From positions 1 through 18,830 of the forward strand of contig BLJB01000159.1 of NCBI GenBank assembly GCA_013423325.1: a stretch of DNA of 18,830 nt, written 5' to 3'. This stretch comes from Usnea hakonensis. Lineage: Eukaryota; Ascomycota; Lecanoromycetes; Lecanorales; Parmeliaceae. The number at the start of each line of letters is the position of its first letter. Position 1 is the first letter of the stretch. Both the position numbers and the translations under genes were made by a program. Positions 1 through 11,746 of this stretch are shown here, piece after piece. Below the pieces are notes generated by a model. It saw nothing but the letters and a program-made list of their open reading frames with translations, was not told the origin of the DNA and did not search any database.

Positions 1-736
1 GGTCTCCCTCTAGGAGCTCCTTCGCCTTCGCGCTGGCCGTCTGGAGTTCTATATCCCCGCTCTTTAGTCGCCGCGCTATCACGATATTTTCCGACACATA
101 TCCTACTATCTTAAAGGACGCGACGAGGTTTTCGCTAGTTACCCCCGTAGTGGATATCCTCTCCCCTTCCTCCTCTATTCTGACTAGGAGTTATCTTGTC
201 TACCTAGACTTTTCCGTTATCTCTTTCTGGGCCTGTGCTACTGGCCCTCTCCTCGAGTCCTATATTGGTAACCCCGTAAAGGGGTTGCCTTTGCTCCAGC
301 ATCCCCCTAGGGAGCCCTAGAGGGTTAGAGTGCTCGCCCTACTATCTGCTAGGCTCTAGGATCTGCGTACTTCCCTCTACGCGTAGGCTTCGAGGTCGAT
401 TTGCTATCCTTTAATAAAGGTCTAGGTACCTCCCAGATTCTTTATATACGCTTCCTATATGGCCGCGCTTAGCTCTCTAAATAGCGTATTTTTAATAGCT
501 TCTAACGTGGCGATAGCATTACTCGCTTGTTCCTTCCTATTTGCCTAGCTTCTCTCGAGGTTCCTTTTATTAGTCGCCCCCCCTACCGGCTAGTTAGGGG
601 CCTGGGTCGCGTGTTCTTGACGCGTTTCTTCCACTACCGCCTTGCCTCCTCCACCCCTATCGTTTGCCCTACTCCCCTCTGCCCCTACCCTAAGTCGCTT
701 ACGTGCCTCGTACGCCTCGTTGCCGCTGTCAACCAT
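1..736 (-). pseudogene. Probable LINE (Tad1-like) ORF1 relic, truncated by window edge
   Basis: The minus strand from an ATG at 734-736 reads as one frame of about 245 codons to the window edge. It is interrupted only by TAG and TAA codons, the first at 590-592, and has no frameshift. The N-terminus is charged and glycine-rich (residues 20-45). The last ~60 residues before the edge (positions 1-190) form a block with LLVRIEEEGER, then IVIARRLKSGDIEL and SAKAKELLE. That resembles the nucleic-acid-binding, RRM-like part of ORF1 in fungal Tad1-clade LINEs, which coats the element RNA. The stops fit CAG, CAA or TGG changed by RIP. G+C is much higher than in the rest of the window, so RIP was light here. 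Downstream zinc knuckles and ORF2 (endonuclease and reverse transcriptase) would lie beyond position 1. The frame is clear; the LINE assignment is inferred from motif resemblance only. Confidence 0.55.
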
Positions 737-1116
737 GGATTGGAATGATCGTCCTTCCATCATCTTATCAGATCCTCCTTTCTATTATTATATTATTATT
801 CTTTTCCCTTTTTTTAGATTCGGATCTAGTACCTATATTTACTAGAAAGTAGTAGAACTAGAAAGATTAATAAAGAGACCTAGACTACTACTAATATTAT
901 ATTATTTAATAAGCTAGTTATTAAACGTAGTAGAGACTTTCTATTTATTAGAATAATAGAAGCCTATAAAGTTCTTATACTAAAGAAAATAAATATAAGG
1001 ACTACTATAAATCTAATATTAAAGAAAATAGGCGTATAATATTATAATTACTATTATTTAAGTAAAATTATTTATATATTAGTATATTTACTAAATTTTT
1101 TTATTAATAATAATAA
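737..1116. other. Gene-free transition into the AT-rich RIPed block
   Basis: CA and TG dinucleotides continue to about 770, after which the sequence becomes almost purely A+T with scattered TAG and CTA. The part next to 737 would be the 5' untranslated leader of the LINE relic on the minus strand. All frames are quickly closed, including four consecutive TAA codons at 1105-1116. I see no RNA gene, terminal repeat or promoter I can name. Confidence 0.5.
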
Positions 1117-2938
1117 AATCTTTTATATTATATTTTTTTTATTAAATCTTTATTAACTAGACTTTTCCTTATTTATAATTATTACTATTTTATATTTATC
1201 TCCTTTATAATAGTAAAAATAAAATATTTATTTAAGTTAAAAAAGTCTAATAGAGAAGAGCTTCCTTTATTTTATTTATTAATTAATTAAGTCGATAAGC
1301 GCGTATAGAGAAAAGGGAAATTATAATCCTCTTTATATTTTTATAATATATCTATAAAAAATATTATTAAGAAGATATCTAAAGCGGCTTATCTTCTATT
1401 TAAACTTAATTTAAATAATATCTAGATTATAGTAATTCTTAATTTAAATATATCTTAAGAAGATTAATACTTAAATTAATTAATAATATTTTAAATAAAG
1501 GGTTTATTTAGAGCGAATTTTATATATAAAAGCTAAATAGTAAAATTATATAATATTAAAACTAAAATCTATAAATACGCGTTAATAAATAATAAGTATA
1601 ATATAATTAATATAGAAAATATTAAAAAGGGCTACCCTCTTTAATAAACTAAAAAGATTAAAAAAGTAATTACTATTATATATAAAATAATAGCGTAATT
1701 TTAAAGTACTAATTATAATTAATCTAATTTTATATCTAAATTACTTTAGGAAGCCTATCTATTAAAGCGCGAAATCTAAAAATCTAAAAAAGAATATTAG
1801 AAGGAGAAAGAGAGTAGTAGCGGGGGAAATAATAAAGAGGAGAAGTAGAATAGTAAAATAGATTATAAAGAGATTAATAAAAATAGCTAAAATAATAATA
1901 GAAATAATAATTTTAAAAAAAAACTTATTATAAATACTTTTAAATTAGTTAGCTATTATTTAAGTCTAAACTAGAATAAAGGAAATCTAATAAAAAAACC
2001 CTTTTAAAAGGCTCCGCCTTAAAGTATTATTATAAAAAAAACTAGTAAAAGTAAAGATAAAAATATTAATTTTAATATAAAGCTAGATTAAATTATTAAA
2101 AAACTTAATAAGCTAATATAACTTATAATATTAAAAAAGCGAAAAGGGACTCTAGCTATTAAAGCCTCTAATAAAAAATTAAAAATTAATTTAATTAATA
2201 AAAAGGACTTAATACTTTTCTATAAAAAAAATCCTACTACTAATTCTCTATTTATTATACTCGCTAAATTACTTATCTCGCCTAAGTCTAAAATACTATT
2301 AAAGAGACGTAGATTAGTAGATCTACTAATAGGATTAAACCCGAAAATATAAAAGCTCTAAATAAAAATTAAAATATTTAAAAAATAATTTTAAATTTAT
2401 TAAGATATTAATAATAATCTAGTTTTAGTTAATAGTTAAAATAAGAGTCGATCTATTAGTCTATATAACTAAATAGCCTTTCTAATTAAGTTAGTAAGAG
2501 TTAATTATATTATACTTAAAATTATTATTAGTATTATTAGCTTATATAAAATTATTAATAAGGAATATAACTATATACGCGATTTACTAACTAATTTAAT
2601 TAATATAATAGATAGAGAGATATTTAACCTTTTTTTTAAACTATATAAGAAGATATATTACGATATAAATTTACTTTTAAATAAAGTAGATAGTAATAAT
2701 CTAAAAAAATCTTTAAAGGAGGTAGCTACCTTTATTAATATAGATAAATCTATAGATTCTAAAAAATCGCTTTAAAAGGGGGCTCCCTTCTAAATACTAG
2801 AATTAATTTTAAATATTATACCGCTTAAAGAAAATAAAGTAGTTATAATAGAAAAAAGTATACTAGAAGTAGTACTATCTAAAAAAATTAAGATAGCTAT
2901 TATAGAGGGAGATTTCTCTAAAAAAGAAAACTTATAGT
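1117..2938 (+). pseudogene. RIP-degraded reading frame of unknown protein (about 600 codons)
   Basis: One plus-strand frame stays protein-like for about 1.8 kb. It is interrupted only by TAA and TAG, I saw no TGA, and the phase is the same at 1141, 1381, 1801 and 2722, so no indel is evident. A lysine/glutamate/serine-rich low-complexity part (about 1780-1870) includes KEKESSSGG. A basic KRRRLVD motif lies near 2305-2325. A more regular C-terminal part (about 2540-2760) contains NKEYNYIRDL and EVATFINID. No start codon can be chosen because RIP removes ATG. It lies just left of element A's putative 5' LTR, on the same strand. I do not recognise the family: there is no RT, integrase, protease or transposase motif. 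It could be a Gag or accessory protein of an older retroelement or part of a DNA transposon. It is probably repeat-derived, because RIP acts on repeated DNA. Confidence 0.4.
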
Positions 2939-2952
2939 AACTATTAAACTTA

Positions 2953-3012
2953 GTAATATATTCTTAATTAATTAGCGAGTATATAGTATATTCTTAACTA
3001 ATTAATAAATAT
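2953..3012. repeat. Two-copy 30-bp imperfect tandem repeat
   Basis: The string TTCTTAA(T/C)TAATTA begins at 2961 and again at 2991, giving two 30-bp units (2953-2982 and 2983-3012) that differ at a handful of positions. It lies between the unknown relic and the putative 5' LTR of element A. It may be part of the leader or LTR of a lost element. In such A+T-rich sequence a short repeat can also arise by chance. Confidence 0.4.
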
Positions 3013-3076
3013 ATATATACGGATTAGCTCTCTATATTATTCGTATATAGAGATATATACTTTTTATTTTATTTAT

Positions 3077-3204
3077 CGTATATATAATATAGCTTCTCGG
3101 GCTTATAGTCTCTAAAGATTCAAATAGAACTAGTCTACTATAAGACTAATATCTAGATTCGCCTTCTAGGTAAATTTAGCTATTCCGGCTCTTATTTACT
3201 TACT
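3077..3204 (+). repeat. Putative 5' LTR of element A (degenerate direct repeat)
   Basis: The segment 3129-3202 aligns without gaps to 8912-8985 (offset 5783) at close to 90% identity by eye. It includes the shared string TATTCCGGCTCTTATTTACT. Similarity continues more weakly upstream through a shared AGCTT at 3091 and 8875, with a one-base gap, and perhaps downstream to about 3255. Position on either side of a gag-pol frame supports an LTR pair. The alternative is that this copy is the 3' end of a sister element rather than a 5' LTR. Confidence 0.55.
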
Positions 3205-3299
3205 TAGACTATTAATTTAATTAATTATTCAAATTATTACCATCGTTATTATTATTTTTAGGCTTTATCTTAATAATAAGGATCCTAAGGGATAACCTC

Positions 3300-6200
3300 T
3301 ATAATACTATATAGTAATAATCTATAGTAGTAGTACTATAATCTATATAAGCGGTTATATAGCCCGTCGTATAGTAGGCTAAGGCTTATAGTAAACTACG
3401 TATTAAAGACTTAAAATACTTCGATCTAGATTATAAGAATAAATATAATAAGACTATTATTAGTATTAAATAATATATCTACTATTATAATATATTTATC
3501 TAGATTAACTACTTTAAGGATCTAGCTAAGACGTACTCTAATACTAATATAAGACTAATAATTATCTAAGCTCTACGTAGTAGCGCCTTAATTTAGTACT
3601 CTATTAAGTTTAATAAACTCGAAAAGGACTTACTTCGTAATATCTTAATAGATTATTAATATATTATAATTACTAATAGGTTTAAAGAAAAGGGTCCTAA
3701 TATATAAGATACTTTAGATCGTTATAGCTATTCGCTATAGGATATTAGAAATAAATATACTCTACGAGTCTATATATAAGATATTATTTAGTATACTAAA
3801 GCTATAGAATTATTACTATATAACTAACTATTACTTATCTATATTAAGATATACTTTAAATTCTAAATCTATCTAGTAGAGCCTACTATAACTACTATTC
3901 TTACTAGTTTTCTTAATTAGCTAGATACTAAGTAAAATACCTTTTACGATATTATACGAGACGAGTTAGGCGGTAGTAGAAGCCTTTATTAGATCTTATA
4001 AATTAGTAAAAATAATAATAGAGGTAAATAATTATAATATTAGTCTAATAAGTTATAGAAGATATATTAGGCTCTATTATAACCTTTTATACTAGCCTAT
4101 TAGTCTACTTCCTATTAGTATTAGTATCCTCTATATTAATATAGATAGCTATACTAGAATAGCTATTAAAGTAATTATCTATATTAGAGTAATAATAATA
4201 CTCTATAGGCTTTATTATAACCTCTAAATATAAATCGGTAGCCTTAAGCGGCCTAAATAGATTAAGAATATAGTACTTAGGCCTATCTTAATAAAGTACT
4301 ATTATAATAGAGCGGGTATATAAAGTAAGAGCTAGTAGAAAACTTTAATAATACTACTATAAAAGACTATAATAGGCCTTAGAGGCCTTATAAAGCCTTT
4401 CGTAATTACTCTTATACTATCGTATATTAGGGAGAGGAAGATACCGAAGAGCTAGATCTAGATACTAACTATAAAAAGGCTTATAGTAATAATTTAAAAG
4501 CTAAAAAGGGCTTCTATAATAATAAGGATCTATTATACTACTTATCTTAAGAAGATAAATTTTAGTCTAATATATACTTTACTAGTTTATTATAGCCTTT
4601 ATTATTTATCTATTATTATTATTAAATACTATTTACGTCTAAGAATCTACTATATAAGTATTTAAGAAGTCGAGAATACTAATAATTAAAGTTAACTTCT
4701 AATTCTAAAAAGTTAACTCCTAAAGCCTTTATTAATTATACTTATAATACTACTAAGATTATTAAGTTAAAAGTCGTAAAGTCTATAATATAATCTTAAT
4801 CTATCCCTAGGTACTTAATACGATTATATTACTATTTATATACTATAGTAAAATTAAGCTCTACTATTATAATAGAAATAATCTATTAGAATACTAGATA
4901 TTTAATAATATTAATTAACCGTACCTTTCTAAAATTATAGTTATTAAACTACGCTATTCTATAGAAAGAATCGCTACTTATAGTATATAGAATTAAATTA
5001 AGCTACTACTCTATTATAGAGTATATTAACCTAGATATCTATATATTAGAAAAGTATAATAGTCGGATTATTAATACCTTAATCTAGTATTTTATCTTTA
5101 TAGTTAATAATCTTAGAGTAAAGATACTTATTAGAATAGATATTCTAGCCGTAAAAGATATTAATTTAACGATTTCTATATATATTAGCTATATTAGTAG
5201 CTATCGTACTATATTTAACTTTATAGTAATACTAATAAGGCCTTTTATTAAGTAAGATATTATATTTAGAAAGCCTATTACTATTTCTATTAAGTCTTAC
5301 TTCGCGATCCTAATAGAGTAATATAATCTTAATCTATCTACTAATAACTTTATATTTAAGCTAGTAGATAGATACCCTATTATACTATTTACTATACTAG
5401 TTAACTTATCCTTTTATATAATATTTATTAGAAATAATTTTAACGACCCTATTAACCTCCTTAAAAGGCTTCGAATTAGATCTATTATAAATATTAAAGC
5501 TAATAGATACTACTATATCTTATTATAAGAAGCTAACCTAGCTATTAAACTTCCTAAGTAAGCCTATATAGCCTTATAGAGTAAGAAAGCTTTTACCTAG
5601 CTAATAGGCTTACTACGATAGCCTTCTATAACTAAGCCTAGTACGTTATAGTAGCCTCCTATAACCGGGCTTCCTATATTTATTAGGATATTTCGGAAGT
5701 CTTCCGTAAGCCTTTAAAAGCCTAGTACCCCTTATAAGACTACTCTACTAAATAGAGTAATAATCTATAGTATTAATAAGAATATTATAAAGCTTATTAT
5801 AATTATCGATAAATTTATAGAGCTATAGTACGATAAAGGAGGCGCTATTAATCTATTATAAAAGGACTAGATAAAGATCCTATTATATCTAGACTAGAAA
5901 TCTAAGATTATAGGAAAACTAAAGGTCTACTACTTAGATATTAAGGATTATACTATTATCGATAAAGTCTTTAATAAACTCTAAGTCTAAAAATGCCTTA
6001 AATATATTAAGTATACTATACCCTTTTATTAGCCTATTTTTATAGTCTATAAAATAGTAGATAGTAAAGATAAAGGATAATCTATAGTAGATATCTAAAT
6101 ATTAAACTAGATATTAATTCGGGACGCTTACCTCTTACCTCTATAAGATAACGTTATTAGTTTTATTATAGACTATCGCTTTATAATTTATATTAATAGA

Positions 6201-8880
6201 GCGGCCTTTTTTTATTAGTAACGAGTATACCTATTAGATTAATATAAATAGACTATAGTTACTTATAGGGGTTAAGAGACCTTTAATATATTATTTATAA
6301 ATTATTATAATTTATCTATTTATATTTAGTAGTAGACTAATTATCTACTTTATAACTTTAAGGACTTTATAAAAAAATATATAAATAATATTATTATATT
6401 CTTAAAGACGCTAGAAGAATATCTTATATATCTATATTAGATCTTTATACTTTTTTTATATATTAGTATTATATTTAAATTTATTAAGTCCTTCCTTAAT
6501 TACTCTAATATATAATTACTAGGGTAACGAGTTAACTACTTTAGTCTCTTAACCCCTAAATAGCGCCTTACTATAATTAGTAAGCTTTAATTTCTATATA
6601 TACTTAGAGTATTAGAAATATATCTAGAGATAACTAGATATTTATATAATTATATTATATAGTATATATAAATCGCTAAACTATTTTAGAATCGAAAAAT
6701 AGAGCTACTAAGATCGTTCTTAAAGGGTAGCTATAAACGAAAGACCTTTTCTACTACTACTCGCCTTATAGATTCTATAGTAGTAGAGCTAGAGTCTTTC
6801 GCTACTTTATAGTACCTACTTAATAAGCCTTCTTATTTAATTTATTTCTTACCTAATAAGGTCCTTTATATTAATATAGATATATTAAAGGAGTTCGGGT
6901 TTAGAGTTATTATTTACTATAATAGCGAAATAGAACCTTACGGTAACTTAAACCCTAATAAGTTAATAATTATAGTATATATTATTAAGGGATAAAAGAA
7001 AATACGTTCTATTATATTTTTAAGTTATCTACTTACTACTATAGAGCTAGAAGTTACTATACTAATATAGACTATTTAAAAGATCTACTATCTAGTCGAA
7101 TTAAGTAGATATAAAATTATTATCTTTATTAATTATTTAGTAACTATTAATATAGTTAAGTAATTCTTACTTAATACTATTTTTATATTACGATTAAACT
7201 TAAGACTTATTAGAATATCTTAGTACCTTTAGACCTTCGATCTCGACGTATATTATAAACTAGGGAAAGCTAATATAATATCTAATATACTCTCGAGACT
7301 AGCTAGTAATAATTATAATAATATTCTACTATAATACTTAGAGCTTAATATATTATATATATATACTACTACTTTAGTTAATATAACTAATAAATTTAAG
7401 TAAAGGGTTACTAAAGGATATAATATTAACCCCGCTTAGAAAAAAGTACTTACTATATTATATTTTAAAGATAAAAAAAGCTCTAAGAACGGAAGTATAA
7501 AACTTCCTTTTATATAGAAGGAGATTATAGTTACGAATAATACTTCTAATTCTATTACGATACCTCCTAATATTATAGAAGGCTATAATAGGCTTTAGAG
7601 ATCTCGTACCCCTATAATCGTAACTCCGGAAGCTTTCGATACGATAAATAAAGCCCCTTATAGTACGTCTATTATAATACCTCTTATTTTAGTAATACCG
7701 CCTTCTAAGGAGTTATAAAAGGCTTCTATAAGCTTATTACCGAAGGCTTTAGAGTTATAAAGATCTTATATCGAACCTATAGAGACACCGGCTATTACCG
7801 TTAGAATATTAAAGCCTAACTTACGAAAGCCTCCGATAGACCTAACTACTATATTCCCAATCGATGAAGTACTTGATAAGGCACCTAATCGTCTAATCTA
7901 CTATATTAATAAATCTACCGGAGCTAGACGTTTATATATATTATAAGTAGTAGTTAAGGATATACTAGATATTACTTATATTATAGAGGGTTATCTAAGA
8001 TTTACGCGCTACTATAAGAGGGTAGTATAGTCTTAATATATTTAAGGATTATCTAGATATCTATAAAAGTATCTAAAGTATTATCTAGCTTACTTAGTTT
8101 ATTAAATATATCGTTACGCTCTATATAGTAATATATAACTAATCTCTAGTCCCTCGATATTATTCTATACTCTTATAATAGACTTTATTCTAGCCTTACT
8201 AATCTTAGTTAAAGAATTTAATATAGCTATATTAGTTATTTATAAGTTTAGTAAAAGAAATATAATAGTATCTAGGAAAATAATATAGATAGTAGATAAA
8301 TAGGCTACTATACTACTCGAGTAATTAGAAATAAGAGACTAGAGTCTATCTAAAGTAATCTTTTTAGATCGGGATCTAAAGTTCCTATTAGAACTATAGA
8401 CTATATTATTTAAGAAGCTCTATATTAAGCTTTTATACTCTATTATATACTATCTCTAAACGAATAGATAAAGTAAGAGAACTAATTAAATTATAGAAAT
8501 TATATTACGATATCTTATTACTACTTTAGATAGATCTAAGAAGTAGCTAAGAATCCTATTATATATTTAGTCTATTATTAACTCTAGTATATCTACCGCT
8601 ATTAATCTATTAGCTAATAAGATTAATTATAGCTTTAAACTAAATTAGCCTCTTAACCTTATCTCTATTATACCTAATTTAAACCTTTCTATAATACGAA
8701 TTAGTATAGCTAACGTATTAGCCTTTATAAGTATAAGCTCTAAATATTACTATAATAGATATTATAAGCTATTTACGCTTAAGAAAGGATAATCTATTTT
8801 TCTAAAACTTTATAAAGGGTATAATATACCTAGTAATACTACTATTATAAGGAAATTAAGATAGTATATTATATAGCTTT
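3300..8880 (+). pseudogene. gag-pol polyprotein relic of element A
   Basis: A single frame (same phase at 3396, 6120, 8235 and 8367) spans about 5.6 kb with many TAA/TAG and no frameshift found. Gag lies about 3390-4060 (KLRIKDLKYFD, then YYYNIFI). A retropepsin-like stretch lies about 4870-5170 (LINRTFLKL, ending with ILIRIDILAV). RT lies about 5990-6560: RDAYLLPL, then the YIDD box, whose two Asp codons (6384-6389) now read Asn-Asn, then IIIFLKTLEEYL. RNase H lies about 6580-7310 and ends in YKLGKANIISNILSRL. Integrase lies about 7900-8880: a degenerate zinc-binding region, a first Asp in LIIDFIL, a second Asp at 8367-8369 (FLDRD), and SERTN with the Glu codon read as Lys (8475-8477). The C-terminus resembles LKKGQSIFLKLYKGYNIPSNT. 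RIP explains both the stops and the catalytic losses. The real start and stop codons cannot be chosen. Confidence 0.8.
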
Positions 8881-8987
8881 GCGAGCTTACTTTCTAGAAA
8901 GGTCGGATCGGACTAGTCTATAATAAGACTAGTATCTAGATTCGTCTTCTAGATATACTTAAATATTCCGGCTCTTATTTACTTAGA
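8860..8987 (+). repeat. Putative 3' LTR of element A (degenerate direct repeat)
   Basis: This is the downstream partner of the repeat at 3077-3204; its best core is 8912-8985. It begins at or just after the integrase C-terminal reading frame, so the end of pol and the LTR may overlap. Because RIP hits both copies independently, LTR divergence cannot be used to date the insertion. Confidence 0.55.
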
Positions 8988-9623
8988 TAGTTTATCTAAT
9001 TAATTATATATTTAATTAGAGTTATTATTCTAATACTTTTTATAGTATATAGTAGTTATATTAAGATTATAATATAGTAACTACTATTCTCTACTTACTA
9101 TATTATTATAAGCCTAATAACTAAATTTACTATCTTATTAGTAACTAGCCTTAATAATATTAATCTATTATATTAAGAGCTTAGATCTAATCCTTTAATT
9201 AGACTCGATCTTCTAAACTTCTATACTTTTTAAATAATTATATTATATCTCGATCCTTTCTAATAGAGATTTCTATAATTTCTACTAGTAATCTTACTAA
9301 AAGATTCTATTAATTTTATTATTAAACTTTATTAATTTCTTTATTAGAAATCTATTATATTAATTCTTTTTTCTATTTAGTCTATTACTTTAACTTCTAT
9401 CTTTATAATTTAAGTAGATAAAATTATTTTTAAAATATTTTAAAAAGCGATCTCTTTAGCCTAATAAATTAATAAGTTTATAAAGATTAGCTACTCCTTT
9501 TTAAAATTAATTAAACTATTAATTAATTATCTTATTTATTATATTACTATTTATTTCTAAAGACTATTTATATTTTCGAGATACTTAGTTACCCCTTTAT
9601 CTTTACGAGATTCCTAAAAAAAA
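8988..9623. other. RIPed spacer between elements A and B
   Basis: The sequence is A+T-rich with no convincing long frame and no motif I recognise. By position it should hold the 5' LTR, primer-binding site and leader of element B. I could not match any part of it to sequence near 18,300-18,830, so no LTR is called. A second frame (phase of 9643) also looks protein-like around 9590-9760, so the start of element B's gag is unclear here. Confidence 0.4.
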
Positions 9624-11581
9624 GGAAAATCTCGAGAGTAAGCTAGATTAAACTTTTTAGAACTTAATAAAGTTATCTAGTCTATTAATTAAATAATTAA
9701 TAAAGCTACCTTTTATAGATTACTAAAATAATTTATAATATTTATACTATTTTTTATTAAATTACTAGTATCTCTTTCTACTAATAATACTTTTACCTTA
9801 TTAAGTCCTCTTTATAAAAAGCCTCTATTATATATTAATAATCTTTCTAAAAAGAAAGTATATTACTCTTTATATAAAAGTCTAAATAATCCCTCTTAAA
9901 ATTCTATATTATTATTATCTAATAGTACTAGCGAGACTATCCGAGTAACTTCTATAAAAGAGATAGTCTATAATAAACTAATTAGATCGGAGCCGGATTC
10001 TAGAATAGTATAATTAATACTATTATTCTAAATAATATTATAGTAGCTATAAGAGCTTATTAATAATTTAGTAATTAATACTATTTAAATTATTACCCTT
10101 TTTATTAGTCTTCTAGATACCTTAGACTTATCGAAAAAACTAGGTCTTTCTAATATTAATAATAAAGACGCTACCTTTAGAACTAATTTTTATAGATTAA
10201 AAATAAATAATATTAATTTCTTTAATTTTATCTATAAAGGAGAAAGCCCTATTATTAATATAGGGCGATATATTTTCTATAAAGATATATATACCTTTAT
10301 AGATTATATTAAGGATATAGTAGAAATTAAGACTAATAATAAGATTTAGTAAATCTTACTAATATATTTTTATAATAAAGTATTAATATAGTACTCTATA
10401 GAGCTTATTAAACTAGAAAAGATATTATTTTAAATAGCTCCTTTTCCTTTTTAATATAATTTAATAATTAAATAATTTAAAAAACGCGCTTCTATTACTA
10501 TTAAAAAGATATATATAAAAAAGTATACTATAGCTAATACTTAGAATAATAAATCTTCTAAAATATATATATAGAGTATTATATAGTATATAAAGGCTAT
10601 AGAAACTATAATAGTATATAATTAAATATTTATAGTCTAGAATAATTTAGCTTTAGAATTTTAATAATATATTCTAGAACTAATTATTAAAACTACTCTA
10701 AGTTAATTCTTAGATAATCTTAATTCGAAGATAAATCTATAGTTTAAAATAATATAGTAAAACTACTCGTCTAATAAAAAACTAATATTATTATCGAAGT
10801 AAACTAATTAATATTTAAATAATTATTATTAAGGTAGCTTTTCTAGATTATTATTCTCTATATCTTAACTATATTATTTATAAAGATTTTATTTAGATTA
10901 TATATTATATAATAATAATTATAGAAATAGCTATATTAATTACTAATATTAATATTAATCTTAATAAGGTCCTTTTTAATAGATATATTCTATCTTACTA
11001 ATACCTTATTAGCTATTTTAAATTATTATTAAAAATATATTAGTTTTAATTTACTAGCTCTCTTAATCTTTTTAGTCTAATCTCTATAGCGGACCTAAAA
11101 GAGGATAAGGTAAACTAAGTTATAATAGTTTTTTTAATTATAATTAATTAGCTTCTATTAAGTTATAATAAGATATAGCTTATCTAGCTATAGAATATAA
11201 AAAGTCTTTTTAAAAAAATTAAGATTATAACTATAATAAATTTTAAAAATCTTATAATAATATCTAGACTCTATTTAAAAGTAAGGCTAGTAACTATTAT
11301 ATTAATAAAGATCTTAATTATTATTATTCTTATTTAGAAGATAAATCGACTAGTTTCTTTTCTTAATTATTCTAAATAGAAAAAAATAGTATAAATAAAT
11401 ATATTTTTATTACTACTATTTTATACTAATATTATAAATATCTTTTAATTTTTTTTAATAGTAATAAGCTTTATTATTATTTTAGTAGTTTAGAAAAAGG
11501 GTATTAGAAATTAATTTTTAAATATCTAGAAAGTTTAATTCTAGATCCTCTTATATATCTAGTTACTTTAAATCTAGCTAC
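9624..11581 (+). pseudogene. gag part of element B gag-pol (5' half)
   Basis: The frame in phase with 10,143 reads through TAA/TAG only. The N-terminal part (about 9850-10,140) is serine/threonine-rich and then alpha-helical in character (LINNLVINTI, LLDTLDLSKKL). A capsid-like core follows at about 10,140-10,790: FFNFIYKGESP, then IGRYIFYKDIYTFIDYIKD, then a region ending LDNLNSKINL. This matches the arrangement of Gag in fungal LTR polyproteins. A tyrosine-rich part near 11,430-11,510 (KLYYYF...GYQKLIFKY) sits where a CCHC zinc knuckle is expected; TGC/TGT codons become TAC/TAT under RIP, so Cys would read as Tyr. The frame ends at the GCTAC target site, where the minus-strand element is inserted. 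The start is uncertain; no ATG survives. Confidence 0.65.
11577..11581. repeat. Target-site duplication, left copy (GCTAC)
   Basis: GCTAC immediately precedes the TGTCAGG terminus of the left LTR and is repeated immediately after the right LTR at 13,935-13,939. Five base pairs is a normal duplication size for LTR-retrotransposon integrase. Confidence 0.93.
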
Positions 11582-11746
11582 TGTCAGGAAACGATATGAG
11601 TGGTGTCATATGTATGGATATAATCTATGTAATGTGTATGTAAGAAAGAGTATCTACAGGAAGAATCCTCCTCATGGCCGCAATGCCAAGGCGCCAAGGC
11701 TCGCTAAGCCCTATGAGGCTCCGCACTGTGGAGGATATCCGTAACA
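11582..11746 (-). repeat. Left LTR (sense-strand 3' LTR), 165 bp
   Basis: It begins TGTCAGGAAACG and ends GGATATCCGTAACA on the plus strand. It matches 13,770-13,934 at 164 of 165 positions. The single difference is C at 11,673 against T at 13,861, a CpA-to-TpA change as RIP would give. It contains an 8-bp tandem duplication, GCCAAGGC twice, near 11,685-11,700. Confidence 0.95.

Larger units (their letters stand above)
3077..8987 (+). mobile_element. Ty3-type LTR retrotransposon A, heavily RIPed
   Basis: The element runs from one putative degenerate LTR to the other and carries a single plus-strand gag-pol frame. The order Gag, protease, RT, RNase H, integrase places it in the Ty3 (Metaviridae-type) group, since Ty1/copia elements have integrase before RT. 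Its length of about 5.9 kb is usual for the group. Outer ends are uncertain: RIP changes TG...CA termini, and no target duplication can be recognised. It is followed by element B in the same orientation after about 640 bp. Both catalytic RT aspartate codons and the integrase glutamate codon are mutated, so it is inactive. Confidence 0.75.

Noticed and set aside
527..845. Two overlapping plus-strand short ORFs (527-748 and 642-845)
   Set aside because: They are antisense to the minus-strand LINE ORF1 relic, which reads as a far longer protein-like frame. They show no domain of their own.
770..11580. Mitochondrial DNA or an AT-rich centromere or origin as the explanation for the low G+C
   Set aside because: The loss is specific to CA and TG while CG persists, and translated Ty3 gag-pol runs through most of it. 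RIPed nuclear transposons explain it better. A centromeric location cannot be excluded but has no direct support.
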